From positions 3,424,501 through 3,488,500 of the forward strand of contig NC_019729.1 in the NCBI RefSeq assembly GCF_000317475.1: a stretch of 64,000 nt of DNA, in the 5' to 3' direction. The position numbers were made by a program, and so were the translations under genes. The notes under the pieces are model-generated. The model did not search any database. It worked only from the letters and a program-made list of their open reading frames with translations, and had not been told where the DNA came from. Shown here in pieces: positions 9,523-17,917 of the stretch. Source of the stretch: Oscillatoria nigro-viridis PCC 7112. GTDB taxonomy: Bacteria > Cyanobacteriota > Cyanobacteriia > Cyanobacteriales > Microcoleaceae. Positions within the stretch are counted from its first letter, which is position 1. Each line of letters begins with the position of its first letter.

Positions 9523-9656
9523 TGTTGAGTTTGGAGTTTGTCAGAAGCAATTAATCACCCAACAGTCAAGAGTTTTGAAGTTACAACTCACAACTCAAAA
9601 CCGCACAGCGTTGCGAGGGAAGCGTAGCCTCTCAAAACTCAAAATTCCCCCTGCTT

Positions 9657-9935
9657 CTACTGACCGCTCAAAACCGGCCACAGCCCTCCATCACCAAGCT
9701 TTCCCAAATCTTCTGCAACCGTCAAAGTAATTGGTTTGCAGCGGTAAATCGAAACACTAACACCTTCTGCCCCTTCATTTTCTATGTCTTCTACATATCC
9801 TGCTTTTGCAGATTCCGCCTCTTTCTCGGTTAAGAACGGGCCAAAATAGTAAATGCACCGCGGCGCTGAAGTTTTAACTTCAACCCACCAAGCCAATCCG
9901 AAAAAGTTGAGCAAGCTAATCAAGAATTCTTTCAT
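9657..9935 (-). CDS. DUF1816 family protein
   Basis: A 92-residue cyanobacterial protein. I recognise the DUF1816 core: FGLAWWVEVKTSAPRCIYYF, then GPF, an Ala/Glu-rich helix (KEAESAKAGYVEDIENEGA) and a Cys-containing strand with KPITLTV. It is predicted to be soluble apart from a hydrophobic start (MKEFLISLLNFFGLAWW). The family is confined largely to cyanobacteria and its role is not established. The neighbouring genes give no functional hint. The stop lies close to a heptamer-rich region after the upstream hydrolase, whose gene is convergent with it. Confidence 0.85.
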   Translation of the reverse strand: MKEFLISLLNFFGLAWWVEVKTSAPRCIYYFGPFLTEKEAESAKAGYVEDIENEGAEGVSVSIYRCKPITLTVAEDLGKLGDGGLWPVLSGQ

Positions 9936-10109
9936 CTGCTTTTCTAATGTATTTGACGGTGTTTTCAGGGTGCTGCGAACACGCCTAGGCTTTTGTTATT
10001 TACAGACTGACTGCTGCCAAGAACCGATCCAAACCTATTTAAATATATCTAAATAGATTGGTTTCGAATTCCTCTTTGAACGTAGGGGCAAGACCCCCTC
10101 TACTTTCGC

Positions 10110-10153
10110 CTGAACAAGTAACGACAGTCGATCGGCTATTCTTACTTGTTCAG
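10110..10153. terminator. 12-bp inverted repeat beyond rlmB
   Basis: CTGAACAAGTAA at 10110-10121 pairs perfectly with TTACTTGTTCAG at 10142-10153 across a 20-nt loop. It lies about 75-115 nt past the rlmB stop. There is no strong U-tract, so it is either a weak terminator or a dispersed repeat. Confidence 0.4.
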
Positions 10154-10225
10154 GGTGTGGTGCCACTCCAGTCTGGGCGGCATTGACAATAAACTACTCT
10201 GTTGTGCTCTTTTTTTCAACCACCT

Positions 10226-11629
10226 TTACGATCGGTGTACGTGAAACTTTTTGGGCCCCCGCTGACGGTAAATTTCGTATAAAGCCATCCCCGTTGCTAC
10301 TGAGACATTCAGGCTAGGAGTATGGCCCCTTAAAGGAATTGAAACTAATCCGTCACATCCGCGCTGTATCAAAAGGCTCAAACCGTCAGCTTCACCACCC
10401 ACCACTAAAACAGTAGCCCCGGAGAAATTGACTGTCTCTAGAGATTGACCGACGCCTGCTGCAGTGCCATAAATCCAGAATCCAGCCTCTTTGAGTTCTT
10501 CCAGCGCCCGGTTAAGATTGACAACCCTCGCCACAGGCAGGCTTTCCAATGCCCCTGCTGCCACTTTTCTCACTGCCGAGGTAATCCCAACAGCCCGCCG
10601 CTGCGGAATCACCATGCCCTGAGCTCCCAATGCTTCTGCGGTGCGAATAATCGCCCCTAGATTGTGCGGGTCGTTGAGTCCTTCTGCTACCACAATTACT
10701 GGATCTTCGCAAGCCGACTTAGCCTTTGCGATCAGTTCGCTCAAATCCAGGTATTCGTAGGCTGATACTTGAGCCGCTACGCCTTGGTGGTTTGCTTTGC
10801 GCGTGATGTAGTCGAGGCGCAAGTCGTCAACTTCGTCAATGATGCTGCCGTTAGCTTTGGCTTCGGTTAGCAAGCTGTGAAAGCGGGGATCGTAGCGCAG
10901 GTGGGGAACCACCCAGATCCGGTTGAGGACTTGGTTTGTTTCTAAAGCTGCTTGCACCGCATGGCGGCCGTAAATCATGTCGTCTGTGTCTGCGTCTGGT
11001 TGCACGACTGTATTTGAGGCAGTGTCAACAGGGCGAGTGTCTCTGTCCTTGTCTCTGTCTCTGAAATGGTTGCCCCGGAATTCCTGCGGGCTGCTATCTC
11101 TGTCTCTGTCTTTGTAATAATTGCTCCTCGATTCCTGCGGGCTGCTGTCTCTGTCTCTGTCTCTGTCTCGGAAATTGTGGCGGGCCGGCTGGGGGCTGCT
11201 GTCTCTGTCTCTGTCTCTGTCTCGGAAATTGTGGCGGGCCGGCTGGGGGCTGCTATCTCTGTCTCTGTCTCTATCTCGGAAATTGTGGCGGGCCGGCTGG
11301 GGGCTGCTATCTCTGTCTCTGTCTTGGTAATAATTGCCCCTCGATTCCTGCGGGCTGCTGTCTCTGTCTGTGAAATGATTATTTCTGCGAATGTCCGGTT
11401 GGCTGTCGGAATCGACTCTCCGTTTGAAAATTGCTCTGACGGGCATTTCTCGCGATTGCGGGGCGAAGGTCGATCTTTTTTGAGGCGCGTCTACTCCGCG
11501 AGTGTCGGGACGGGGCTTGCGTTCAAAGCGGGAAGAGGATGGTTGTGAGTCCTGACGGCGGCCTTCGCTTTGGAATGGCTTGCTGTCGGAATTCGATCGT
11601 GAGGAGTTAGGTCTGGTAAATTTTCTCAT
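10226..11629 (-). CDS. rlmB: 23S rRNA 2'-O-methyltransferase RlmB (TrmH/SpoU family)
   Basis: A 467-residue protein whose C-terminal 250 residues are a SpoU methyltransferase: substrate-binding domain from [15 protein letters not shown], then [29 protein letters not shown] and [20 protein letters not shown], which form the knotted S-adenosylmethionine site. It is expected to methylate G2251 in the 23S peptidyl-transferase P loop. The first 210 residues are an Arg/Asp/Ser-rich disordered extension containing near-identical repeats such as [16 protein letters not shown], encoded by DNA repeats of about 66 nt. Many cyanobacterial RlmB proteins have basic extensions, but this one is expanded. mrnC lies just upstream on the same strand, an order also seen in Bacillus. 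Confidence 0.93.
   Translation of the reverse strand: MRKFTRPNSSRSNSDSKPFQSEGRRQDSQPSSSRFERKPRPDTRGVDAPQKRSTFAPQSREMPVRAIFKRRVDSDSQPDIRRNNHFTDRDSSPQESRGNYYQDRDRDSSPQPARHNFRDRDRDRDSSPQPARHNFRDRDRDRDSSPQPARHNFRDRDRDRDSSPQESRSNYYKDRDRDSSPQEFRGNHFRDRDKDRDTRPVDTASNTVVQPDADTDDMIYGRHAVQAALETNQVLNRIWVVPHLRYDPRFHSLLTEAKANGSIIDEVDDLRLDYITRKANHQGVAAQVSAYEYLDLSELIAKAKSACEDPVIVVAEGLNDPHNLGAIIRTAEALGAQGMVIPQRRAVGITSAVRKVAAGALESLPVARVVNLNRALEELKEAGFWIYGTAAGVGQSLETVNFSGATVLVVGGEADGLSLLIQRGCDGLVSIPLRGHTPSLNVSVATGMALYEIYRQRGPKKFHVHRS
11040..11370. repeat. Minisatellite coding the RlmB N-terminal repeats
   Basis: A tandem array of roughly 66-nt units (for example at 11152-11217, 11218-11283 and 11284-11330) with internal TCTGTC hexamers. 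It encodes alternating DRDRDR and [10 protein letters not shown] segments. High similarity between units implies recent expansion or gene-conversion-like homogenisation. Confidence 0.85.
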
Positions 11630-11895
11630 TGGTTTCTTGTAGTCAAAACTTTTTGGCTGAAGGCTAATCGATTGTAGATTGTAGATGTGAGATTCTTGAT
11701 TGAGGGAGCAATCTTTGGGCTTTGAGATTTTAGATATTCTAGGGAGGGAGCAAGGATTTTGCTGTGTTCCAATTGCTAGTTAATAACTGATAAATCCTGT
11801 TTTGCCGATCGAGCTTTTTGCGGTTTTATGTTAGCCGTGCAAGGATGGTTAATTAATCCCTCCCCATTCCCAACTCTTAACTGCAAAATCATCCT

Positions 11896-12342
11896 TTAAG
11901 TCTCAAGATCTAAAAGTGCCAGAAGTTCGGTCAATCTTTCGGGATCGGTGAGATACAAATATCCGACCAATGTTTCTAAGCTGCTGGCTTGTTGGTATAT
12001 CTCTGGATCGGCTCGCTTAGAACGGCCCGCTGCAGCATTGCGGCCGCGCTTGACAATTGCTAATTCTGTACTGTTCAAGTAAGGAGAGAGCGATCGCAAA
12101 TGACGCGCTTGAGTTTCGGCTCGTACTTGCCCCACCACTAATTCGTGATAAGCTTGCAATCTTCTGGGCGGCACTAAGTACGAACTCCGAACGTAGAGTT
12201 CGTACACTGCATCTCCCAAATATGCCCAGGCTGCGGGCGAAATTCTTTCTATTTCTGCTGGTGTAGCCCTCGCAGGATGCACTCGATTTAAACTGATATC
12301 CGTCAGACTCAGTTTGAGTCCGTCATCTGCGATCGGCGACAT
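11896..12342 (-). CDS. mrnC: Mini-ribonuclease III
   Basis: A 148-residue RNase III-like nuclease lacking the dsRNA-binding domain. In Bacillus it matures 23S rRNA ends. Signature segments are AWAYLGDAVYELYVR with catalytic Asp44, RGRNA and YQQASSLETLVGYLYL with the second acidic site. A 20-residue N-terminal extension precedes the core. The gene is upstream of rlmB on the same strand with 266 nt between them. The shared order mrnC-rlmB with Firmicutes supports a common role in 23S rRNA processing. Length is typical for cyanobacteria. Confidence 0.92.
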   Translation of the reverse strand: MSPIADDGLKLSLTDISLNRVHPARATPAEIERISPAAWAYLGDAVYELYVRSSYLVPPRRLQAYHELVVGQVRAETQARHLRSLSPYLNSTELAIVKRGRNAAAGRSKRADPEIYQQASSLETLVGYLYLTDPERLTELLALLDLET

Positions 12343-12725
12343 ACTTTTTTAAATAAAACTTCCGCACAGCTTGGTTGTTCTAGTCACTTACTGATTTCGT
12401 CTTTCGTTACTTCAGCAATTATAGCTTTTACAGGACTGTTCGCTGTCAGATCGCGAAGCGAGATATACAGGCAAAGCTTGGGGCGACGATCGCACTCCTA
12501 AAAAAGGCTTTTTACCAAATCGGGATGCTCTAATTTTTATACCATTTTTCCGCGTGTTTGCCACACATATTTTACTGCCCATCCACCGAAACCCTCAGCA
12601 TCTGGAAAATAGCGGCTGGCCCCTGTCGCAGCTTCTGGGAAAATCGGTATTCTTTTACCTGCCCAAAAATAAAAATTTGCTATCCAGCGTTGAGAACCGG
12701 ATAGCTAATTTAATTCACTTTGGCG
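12343..12725. other. Gap between mrnC and the STAS gene
   Basis: No gene seen. A 61-residue plus-strand frame at 12554-12739 overlaps the STAS gene end, lacks known motifs and has no ribosome-binding site. Confidence 0.4.
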
Positions 12726-13082
12726 TCAAGCATCCTTGACGTTTTTTACCGCCTCATCAACCGAAGGCTGCAAAGACAAAAATTTCTCTAAGCGAACCAG
12801 TTTAACAGTCTGAGTTACGCGGGGATTTGAGACAATTTGCAATGTCCCCTCCAAGGTTTGGGCTTTTTTGACAAGTTGCACAAGTGCGCCCAAGCCTGAA
12901 CTATCCACAAAGTCTATCTGAGACAAGTCCAAAATTACGTGTTTTGGGCCCTCGTCAATACATTTGCTTATTACCTTCCGAAAAGTGGCCTCAGAAAAAG
13001 CGTCCAGCAGGCCCGTCAGGCGAAATAACTGACAGTTATTCCTGACTTCGCGAGTGCCTCTGAGGCTAACGGTCAGGGTCAA
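12726..13082 (-). CDS. STAS-domain anti-sigma factor antagonist
   Basis: A 118-residue single-domain STAS protein of the SpoIIAA/RsbV type. The phosphorylatable serine motif is present as DFVDSSGLGALVQLVK, about residues 55-71. Such proteins bind an RsbW-type kinase when dephosphorylated, freeing the sigma factor or other target. Partners are not adjacent. A degenerate RsbW-like gene is at 760-1410, a PP2C phosphatase at 43442-44929 and a second STAS gene at 32549-32899, so any network is dispersed. The C-terminus (VDEAVKNVKDA) is family-typical. Confidence 0.93.
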   Translation of the reverse strand: MTLTVSLRGTREVRNNCQLFRLTGLLDAFSEATFRKVISKCIDEGPKHVILDLSQIDFVDSSGLGALVQLVKKAQTLEGTLQIVSNPRVTQTVKLVRLEKFLSLQPSVDEAVKNVKDA

Positions 13083-13169
13083 TGACTCAGGAATGACACC
13101 CTCCTAGCTAGATATGGCTTAAAGTCGAGGCTTCATTATAGGAGTTTTTTGGTCTTTTGTCTACAGTTT

Positions 13170-13252
13170 TTTAGTCATTAGTCATTAGTCAGAAGCGATC
13201 GACACAAACAGCCTCTGATGACTGCTGACTAATGACTGCTGACTAATGACTA
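13170..13252. repeat. GTCATTA heptamers in inverted orientation
   Basis: TTAGTCATTAGTCATTAGTC at about 13170 and CTGACTAATGAC repeats at 13223-13252 are inverted with respect to each other and can form a long stem after carA. The carA stop codon lies inside the right arm. Confidence 0.7.
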
Positions 13253-14407
13253 CTTTTTGCTGCCTACTTTCTGATTGTCTCGCATTGACTGCACGAATCG
13301 ATCGAATAAATAATCGGCGTCGTGCGGGCCCGGACTGGCTTCTGGGTGGTACTGCACTGAGAACAGCGGCAGAGTTTTATGCTTCAATCCGGCTACGGTG
13401 CGATCGTTCAAATTGAGATGAGTAATTTCTACTTCCGGGACTAGGGAATCGGGGTCGATCGCAAAACCGTGATTTTGGCTAGTAATTTCTACTTGCTGAG
13501 TTAAACCCGCTGGATGATTCAATCCCCGGTGGCCGAACTTGAGTTTAAAAGTTTCTGCACCCAAGGAAAGTCCCAAAATTTGGTGTCCCATGCAGATGCC
13601 GAATACGGGTTTGTCCGACTTTAACAAAGCTTTCGCAGTAGCGATCCCTTCCGTTACCGCCGCCGGATCTCCAGGGCCGTTGGACAGAAAAATGCCGTCC
13701 GGGTTGTATTTGAGGATTTCCTCCGGCGACGTGTCAGCGGGGACAACGATGACCCGACACCCGTAACTCGCCAGACGCCGCAGGATGTTGCGCTTGATGC
13801 CAAAGTCTAGCGCTACCACAGTCCACATTTGGCCGCTAGCAGGTTTGACTGTGGGACTGAACTCCCAAACCGAGTCCGTGGCTTCAGACCACTCGTAAAC
13901 CTCGCGGGTGGTGACTTCCCGAACCAGATTCAGCCCGTCCATGCTGGGGGCGTCTTGTACTAGCTCCAAAAGCTCTGCCTGGTCGAGAATCGTCGTCGAA
14001 ATGCCACCGTTGATCGCTCCCACCGTGCGAATTTTGCGAGTCAGGGCGCGGGTGTCGATACCGTAAATTCCGGGGATATCGTACTGTTTCAGGTAGTCTT
14101 GCAGAGATTGCGAACAGCGCCAGTTGCTGGGGCGGCTGCATACGTTCCGGGCGATCGCACCCCGAATTTGCGGGCCCTTCGATTCTTCGTCTTCAAGATT
14201 TACCCCGGTATTGCCCAATTCTGGATAAGTAAAAGTTACAATTTGACCGCAATAGCTGGGATCGGTCAATACTTCTTGGTAGCCCGTCATTCCCGTATTA
14301 AATACTACCTCGCCAACGACGGTGGCGTCAGCGCCAAACGACCAGCCGCGGTAAGCAGTACCGTCAGCCAGGACTAGGAGAGCGGGTTGTGCAGTTGAAA
14401 GTGACAT
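13250..14407 (-). CDS. carA: Carbamoyl-phosphate synthase small (glutaminase) subunit
   Basis: A 385-residue glutamine-hydrolysing subunit that channels ammonia to CarB for arginine and pyrimidine synthesis. The N-terminal small domain ([34 protein letters not shown]) is followed by a class I glutamine amidotransferase domain with Cys272 in FGICMGHQ and His354/Glu356 in [12 protein letters not shown], completing the catalytic triad. Length is normal. The last residues and stop (GSKK then TAG) run into a GTCATTA-type heptamer repeat. carB is not in the window. Confidence 0.97.
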   Translation of the reverse strand: MSLSTAQPALLVLADGTAYRGWSFGADATVVGEVVFNTGMTGYQEVLTDPSYCGQIVTFTYPELGNTGVNLEDEESKGPQIRGAIARNVCSRPSNWRCSQSLQDYLKQYDIPGIYGIDTRALTRKIRTVGAINGGISTTILDQAELLELVQDAPSMDGLNLVREVTTREVYEWSEATDSVWEFSPTVKPASGQMWTVVALDFGIKRNILRRLASYGCRVIVVPADTSPEEILKYNPDGIFLSNGPGDPAAVTEGIATAKALLKSDKPVFGICMGHQILGLSLGAETFKLKFGHRGLNHPAGLTQQVEITSQNHGFAIDPDSLVPEVEITHLNLNDRTVAGLKHKTLPLFSVQYHPEASPGPHDADYLFDRFVQSMRDNQKVGSKK

Positions 14408-14803
14408 GGCATCCTTAATTACTTTCGTTTGGTTTAATTCTTACCACTGCCAGGGATTTGGTGCTAGTCGGCAATGTACAGATATTATTTTAATTTGTGC
14501 AAGGGTTCGGAAAAGCAAGGCGCTGATGCCACACGCAATCAAAAAGCAGCCATACCGCAGTTCTCAATCTTGGTGAGCGATGCCCACGGAGGCCGATGCC
14601 CACGGAGGCCGATGCCCACGGAGGCCGATGCCCGCTTATCAAGCGTACACCTCATGTTACTGAGAAAGGCGATAAGTGCAAATTCTCCATCTCCCTCTCG
14701 GCCAGCAATTTATCTGCCAGCAGCTTAGGAGGGCCCAAAGTCTAAATCTATACCAAAAGGCAGTTGCGGCTGTTACGATCGAGCTACAGCGTTTAATCAA
14801 ACT
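14408..14803. other. Gap with a 16-nt tandem repeat
   Basis: No gene seen between the divergent carA and the protease gene. It holds three and a half copies of a 16-nt unit at 14579-14634. Confidence 0.5.
14579..14634. repeat. 16-nt tandem repeat GATGCCCACGGAGGCC
   Basis: Three perfect consecutive units plus a partial fourth. The unit resembles the ATGCCCACGGAG motif also seen inside trpD near 16369. Confidence 0.85.
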
Positions 14804-15448
14804 ATGGCCAGCAAATCTCCCTTGCCTTTACTCTCAAACTCAAAAAAGCCTCTACCGATCCCTCAAAACCTGCGCCAACCTTTACTGGTTTTAGCAGGGC
14901 TTATTTCTCTGAGCAGTTCAATTTTAGTAGGGAGTGTTGCCGACTCCTCGCCAGCAGTGGCTCAAGAAAGTGAGGGATGCTTCATGCGGAGCTCGTCAGG
15001 CCGAACCGTCAACCTCAGCCAATCAGTTTGCGGTTTTCTCCCCGAAGCATTGAATCCCGCTACTTCGCCCGCGGCGAAGTCTGGAGTATTTCAGGCAAAA
15101 ATTAAACGCCGAGAGGCTAATATCCCCGTCATAGAAGTCACGTTTAACGGCAAACAAAAGTTCGAGATGATGGTAGATTCTGGAGCTAGCGGCACAGTAA
15201 TTACACCAGCAATGGCTAAAGCCTTGGGCGTTGTTCTTCAGGGAACAGTGCAAGCACAAACTCCCAACGGAGTGGCTACTTTTCCCCTCGGTCGCCTGAC
15301 TTCTATTGAAGCTGGGGGTCTGGCAGTTCAAAATGTAGTTGTTGCCATCTCGCCATCCCTAGATATCGGACTTTTGGGTCACGACTTTTTTGGTAATAAA
15401 GATGTGACTATTAAGCAAGATGTCATTGAATTTCGATCGCGCTCTTAA
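14804..15448 (+). CDS. Retropepsin-like aspartic protease, exported or membrane-anchored
   Basis: A 214-residue protein with a hydrophobic segment (about residues 26-45) ending near AVAQ, consistent with a signal peptide or anchor, and a single retropepsin-like domain. The catalytic motif is VDSGASGTVI with Asp125. The flap-like and second conserved regions are LGRLTSIEAGGLAVQNVVV and GLLGHDFFG. Single-domain retropepsins act as dimers. Bacterial members have few known substrates. The region between anchor and domain contains three cysteines (ESEGC, QSVCG). The start ATG is the first in frame. A TCAGTTAG-type repeat follows the stop closely. Confidence 0.85.
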   Translation: MASKSPLPLLSNSKKPLPIPQNLRQPLLVLAGLISLSSSILVGSVADSSPAVAQESEGCFMRSSSGRTVNLSQSVCGFLPEALNPATSPAAKSGVFQAKIKRREANIPVIEVTFNGKQKFEMMVDSGASGTVITPAMAKALGVVLQGTVQAQTPNGVATFPLGRLTSIEAGGLAVQNVVVAISPSLDIGLLGHDFFGNKDVTIKQDVIEFRSRS

Positions 15449-15459
15449 CAAGAAGTCAG

Positions 15460-15785
15460 CAGTTAGTTGTTATTTGTTAGTTGTTAGTTGTTATTGGTTA
15501 CTCGTTATTTGTAGCAACTGCTTTCCGAACAACTACCAACTGCTTTCGGGTCAACTAACAACTAATATCATGTCCGATCGATCGCGCATCATACATAGTC
15601 GGGGCGGGTTTTTGAGTCGGGGCGGGTTTTTGAGATGGTCGGTTTTTGGCGACTGTTGCTGGTGAACCAGCCCCTACAGGAATCATGGTCAATCGACCGA
15701 ATATGATATAACAACTGTCAACAGCCAACAGTCAACTGCCAACAGCCAACAGTCAACAGTCAACAGTCAACAGTCAACAGTCAAC
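15460..15785. repeat. Dispersed and heptamer repeats after the protease gene
   Basis: Two blocks are visible: TTAGTTG-type repeats at 15464-15500, and a long TCAACAG heptamer array at about 15715-15784 that reaches the trpD stop codon. A GGGGCGGGTTTTTGAG duplication lies at 15600-15632. Confidence 0.8.
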
Positions 15786-15790
15786 TGACT

Positions 15791-16906
15791 TCATTTCAAA
15801 AACTCAATCAACTGCTGCAACTTCAACCAAGATTCGCCGCTCAATAAAATGTCCTTAGCCAGAGAAACTCCTGCTGCGTGAGAACCCATAGGAATTGCAC
15901 CTCCCACCTGAAAAGCCAAAGACGCATTCAAAGCTACAACATCCATTTGTGCGGGGGTACCTTTGCCTTGCAAAACGTTCCGCAAAATCTCGGCGTTTTC
16001 CTCAACATTTCCGCCTTTTAACGAGCCGATCGCACTTGGTGTCAATCCTACCTTTTCCGGGTCTAAAGTAGTGAGTTCCACTTTGCCATCCGACAAAACC
16101 GCCAAATCAGTCACATCACCCAAACCCGCCTCGTCCAATTTTTCTCTGCCGTGAACGACTACAGCTAACTCAGTCCCCAACTCGCCCAAAGCTCGAGCAA
16201 TAGTTGATACCAGACTAGGATCGAACACCCCGATTACCTGCCCTGTAGGGCGCATAGGATTGACAATTGGCCCTAATAGGTTAAAAATAGTCCGCACCTT
16301 CAAAGTGCGCCGGAGCGACGCTACAGCCTTAAGTGCGGGATGCCACCCAGGGGCAAATAAAAAGGTGATGCCCACGGAGTCTACCGCAGCTCTTACCTTC
16401 GCGGGAGCGGCGTTGAGGTTGACTCCCAGTGCTTCCAACACGTCAGCCGAACCCACTTTGCTCGATGCAGAGCGATTTCCGTGTTTCGCGACTCGAACTT
16501 TGCCGGCTGCTGCCACAAAAGCTACAGCAGTGGAAATGTTAAACGTGGATGCCCCGTCGCCGCCTGTGCCGCAAGTATCAATTAATTTGAGATTGGAGAT
16601 TGAGGATTTGGGATTGAAAAGGCTCTCCGACTCGCCTGCAAGCGACTGAGAATGCAATACCTGAGCCATTCCTACCAATTCTTGGGCAGAGATGCCTTTG
16701 GCTTGGATGGCAGCTAAAATTGCTCCTGAGAGGACGGGGGGAATAGCTTCGGCTAGCCATCCCTGCATCAAGTCGGCTGCTTGGGCGCGTGAGAGAGATT
16801 GTCTGTCTAGTAGTTGTTGCAGGAGGGCTGGCCATACAGGAGAATCCGGCGTCTGGGTTGAAGCAGGGGATAACTCTGGCGTGGCTAGTAGAGGAGAATC
16901 TGTCAT
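15791..16906 (-). CDS. trpD: Anthranilate phosphoribosyltransferase
   Basis: A 371-residue enzyme transferring the phosphoribosyl group of PRPP to anthranilate in tryptophan synthesis. Motifs present are CGTGGDG (PRPP loop), [33 protein letters not shown] and [11 protein letters not shown] 20-residue Pro/Thr-rich N-terminal extension is typical of cyanobacteria. Just before the PRPP loop, residues about 95-108 ([12 protein letters not shown]) are encoded by DNA at 16583-16620 that looks like the local intergenic AATCTCCAATCTC repeat, apparently accepted in frame. No other trp gene is adjacent. The stop codon is immediately followed by a TCAACAG array. Confidence 0.96.
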   Translation of the reverse strand: MTDSPLLATPELSPASTQTPDSPVWPALLQQLLDRQSLSRAQAADLMQGWLAEAIPPVLSGAILAAIQAKGISAQELVGMAQVLHSQSLAGESESLFNPKSSISNLKLIDTCGTGGDGASTFNISTAVAFVAAAGKVRVAKHGNRSASSKVGSADVLEALGVNLNAAPAKVRAAVDSVGITFLFAPGWHPALKAVASLRRTLKVRTIFNLLGPIVNPMRPTGQVIGVFDPSLVSTIARALGELGTELAVVVHGREKLDEAGLGDVTDLAVLSDGKVELTTLDPEKVGLTPSAIGSLKGGNVEENAEILRNVLQGKGTPAQMDVVALNASLAFQVGGAIPMGSHAAGVSLAKDILLSGESWLKLQQLIEFLK

Positions 16907-17917
16907 TTATTAGTTTCTAGTCAAATTTAGCCCGATCGAGGTTTGCGGCCAAACCGAGAATCGATCGGGATTTTACCAGACTTGCCGACCAAATTTTGCG
17001 CGATCGGGCCCAGATTTTTGCCCAAATGCCAGCACCGCTACAGAATTTTTCCGCCCGCAGCAGCAGAATATGAATTTTTTGATACAACAATTACCCTATT
17101 GTTGTGCCAACTTTACATAGAAACCCCAAATCGTACAACTGCCAGCAGTCTGCTTTATTATCTATCAGCAATAATACTTAACAGTAACTCAGAGCAGCCA
17201 AAGACTGATAAAAGTTTCCGACAAAAGTTGTGGAGACCAAAAAATTTTAGAATTTAGGGAGCCCAAGATTCATCTTTGGAGTCAATTCTTTAATCTCACA
17301 TCTCCAATCTCCAATCGACTGACAGCAAGGACAGCGAGCATTTAGCTCTTGCAGGCGGGTTAGTTGCCTCGGGTAAGAGTCGATCGTACTCTCACCCAAA
17401 TCCTAAAAATAGAGTCTTGCAGTTGTAGAAGTCGCTGCCTTTTATTATTGTTGTAACAACATCCTTGCTACTAACTTATTTCAGGGTATTCAACTGCTAA
17501 TATATTCAGGGAGATTTCAAGGAACGGGTTTTTCTAGAACACCTGCACCGCAGGCAGATCGATGTCCCAATGCGATCGTGACAGCCAGTAAGTCGATTTT
17601 AGATTTTAAATTTGAGATTTTAGATTTACCCCACAGATAAATCTAGGAGCTTGAACTAGGGTCTAAAATTTTGATCTTTCCACGACAGGAGTACGTGGCA
17701 CGGTATCCGTTTTGGGGCAGGGTCAAGCCTCAAATAAATACCCGATCGACTAAACTTTCTGCTCAACCACTAACAACTAACAGCCCCGTAAGACAGATGA
17801 ATAAACACACTCGTCTCCGGCTGCGACACACCATCTTTCAGCCTAACTAACGGCTCAAATTTAACAGGCGGTAGACCAAAAATATTCAACTCACACACAA
17901 GAGCAGGGTATTCACAA
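16907..17917. other. Intergenic region between divergent trpD and kinase gene
   Basis: About 1 kb without a convincing gene. It contains AATCTC-type repeats near 17295-17325 and one copy of a 110-140-nt dispersed repeat at about 17590-17700. Confidence 0.5.
17590..17700. repeat. Solo copy of the 140-nt rne-leader repeat
   Basis: The order of motifs (GTCGATTTTAGATTTT, CCACAGATAAATCTAGGAGC, GGTCTAAAATTTTGA, TTTCCACGAC) matches the three tandem copies at 28873-29302. Confidence 0.75.

Noticed and set aside
15715-15784. Regular repeats considered as a CRISPR array
   Set aside because: The unit is a 7-nt tandem repeat without spacers, and no cas genes are present.
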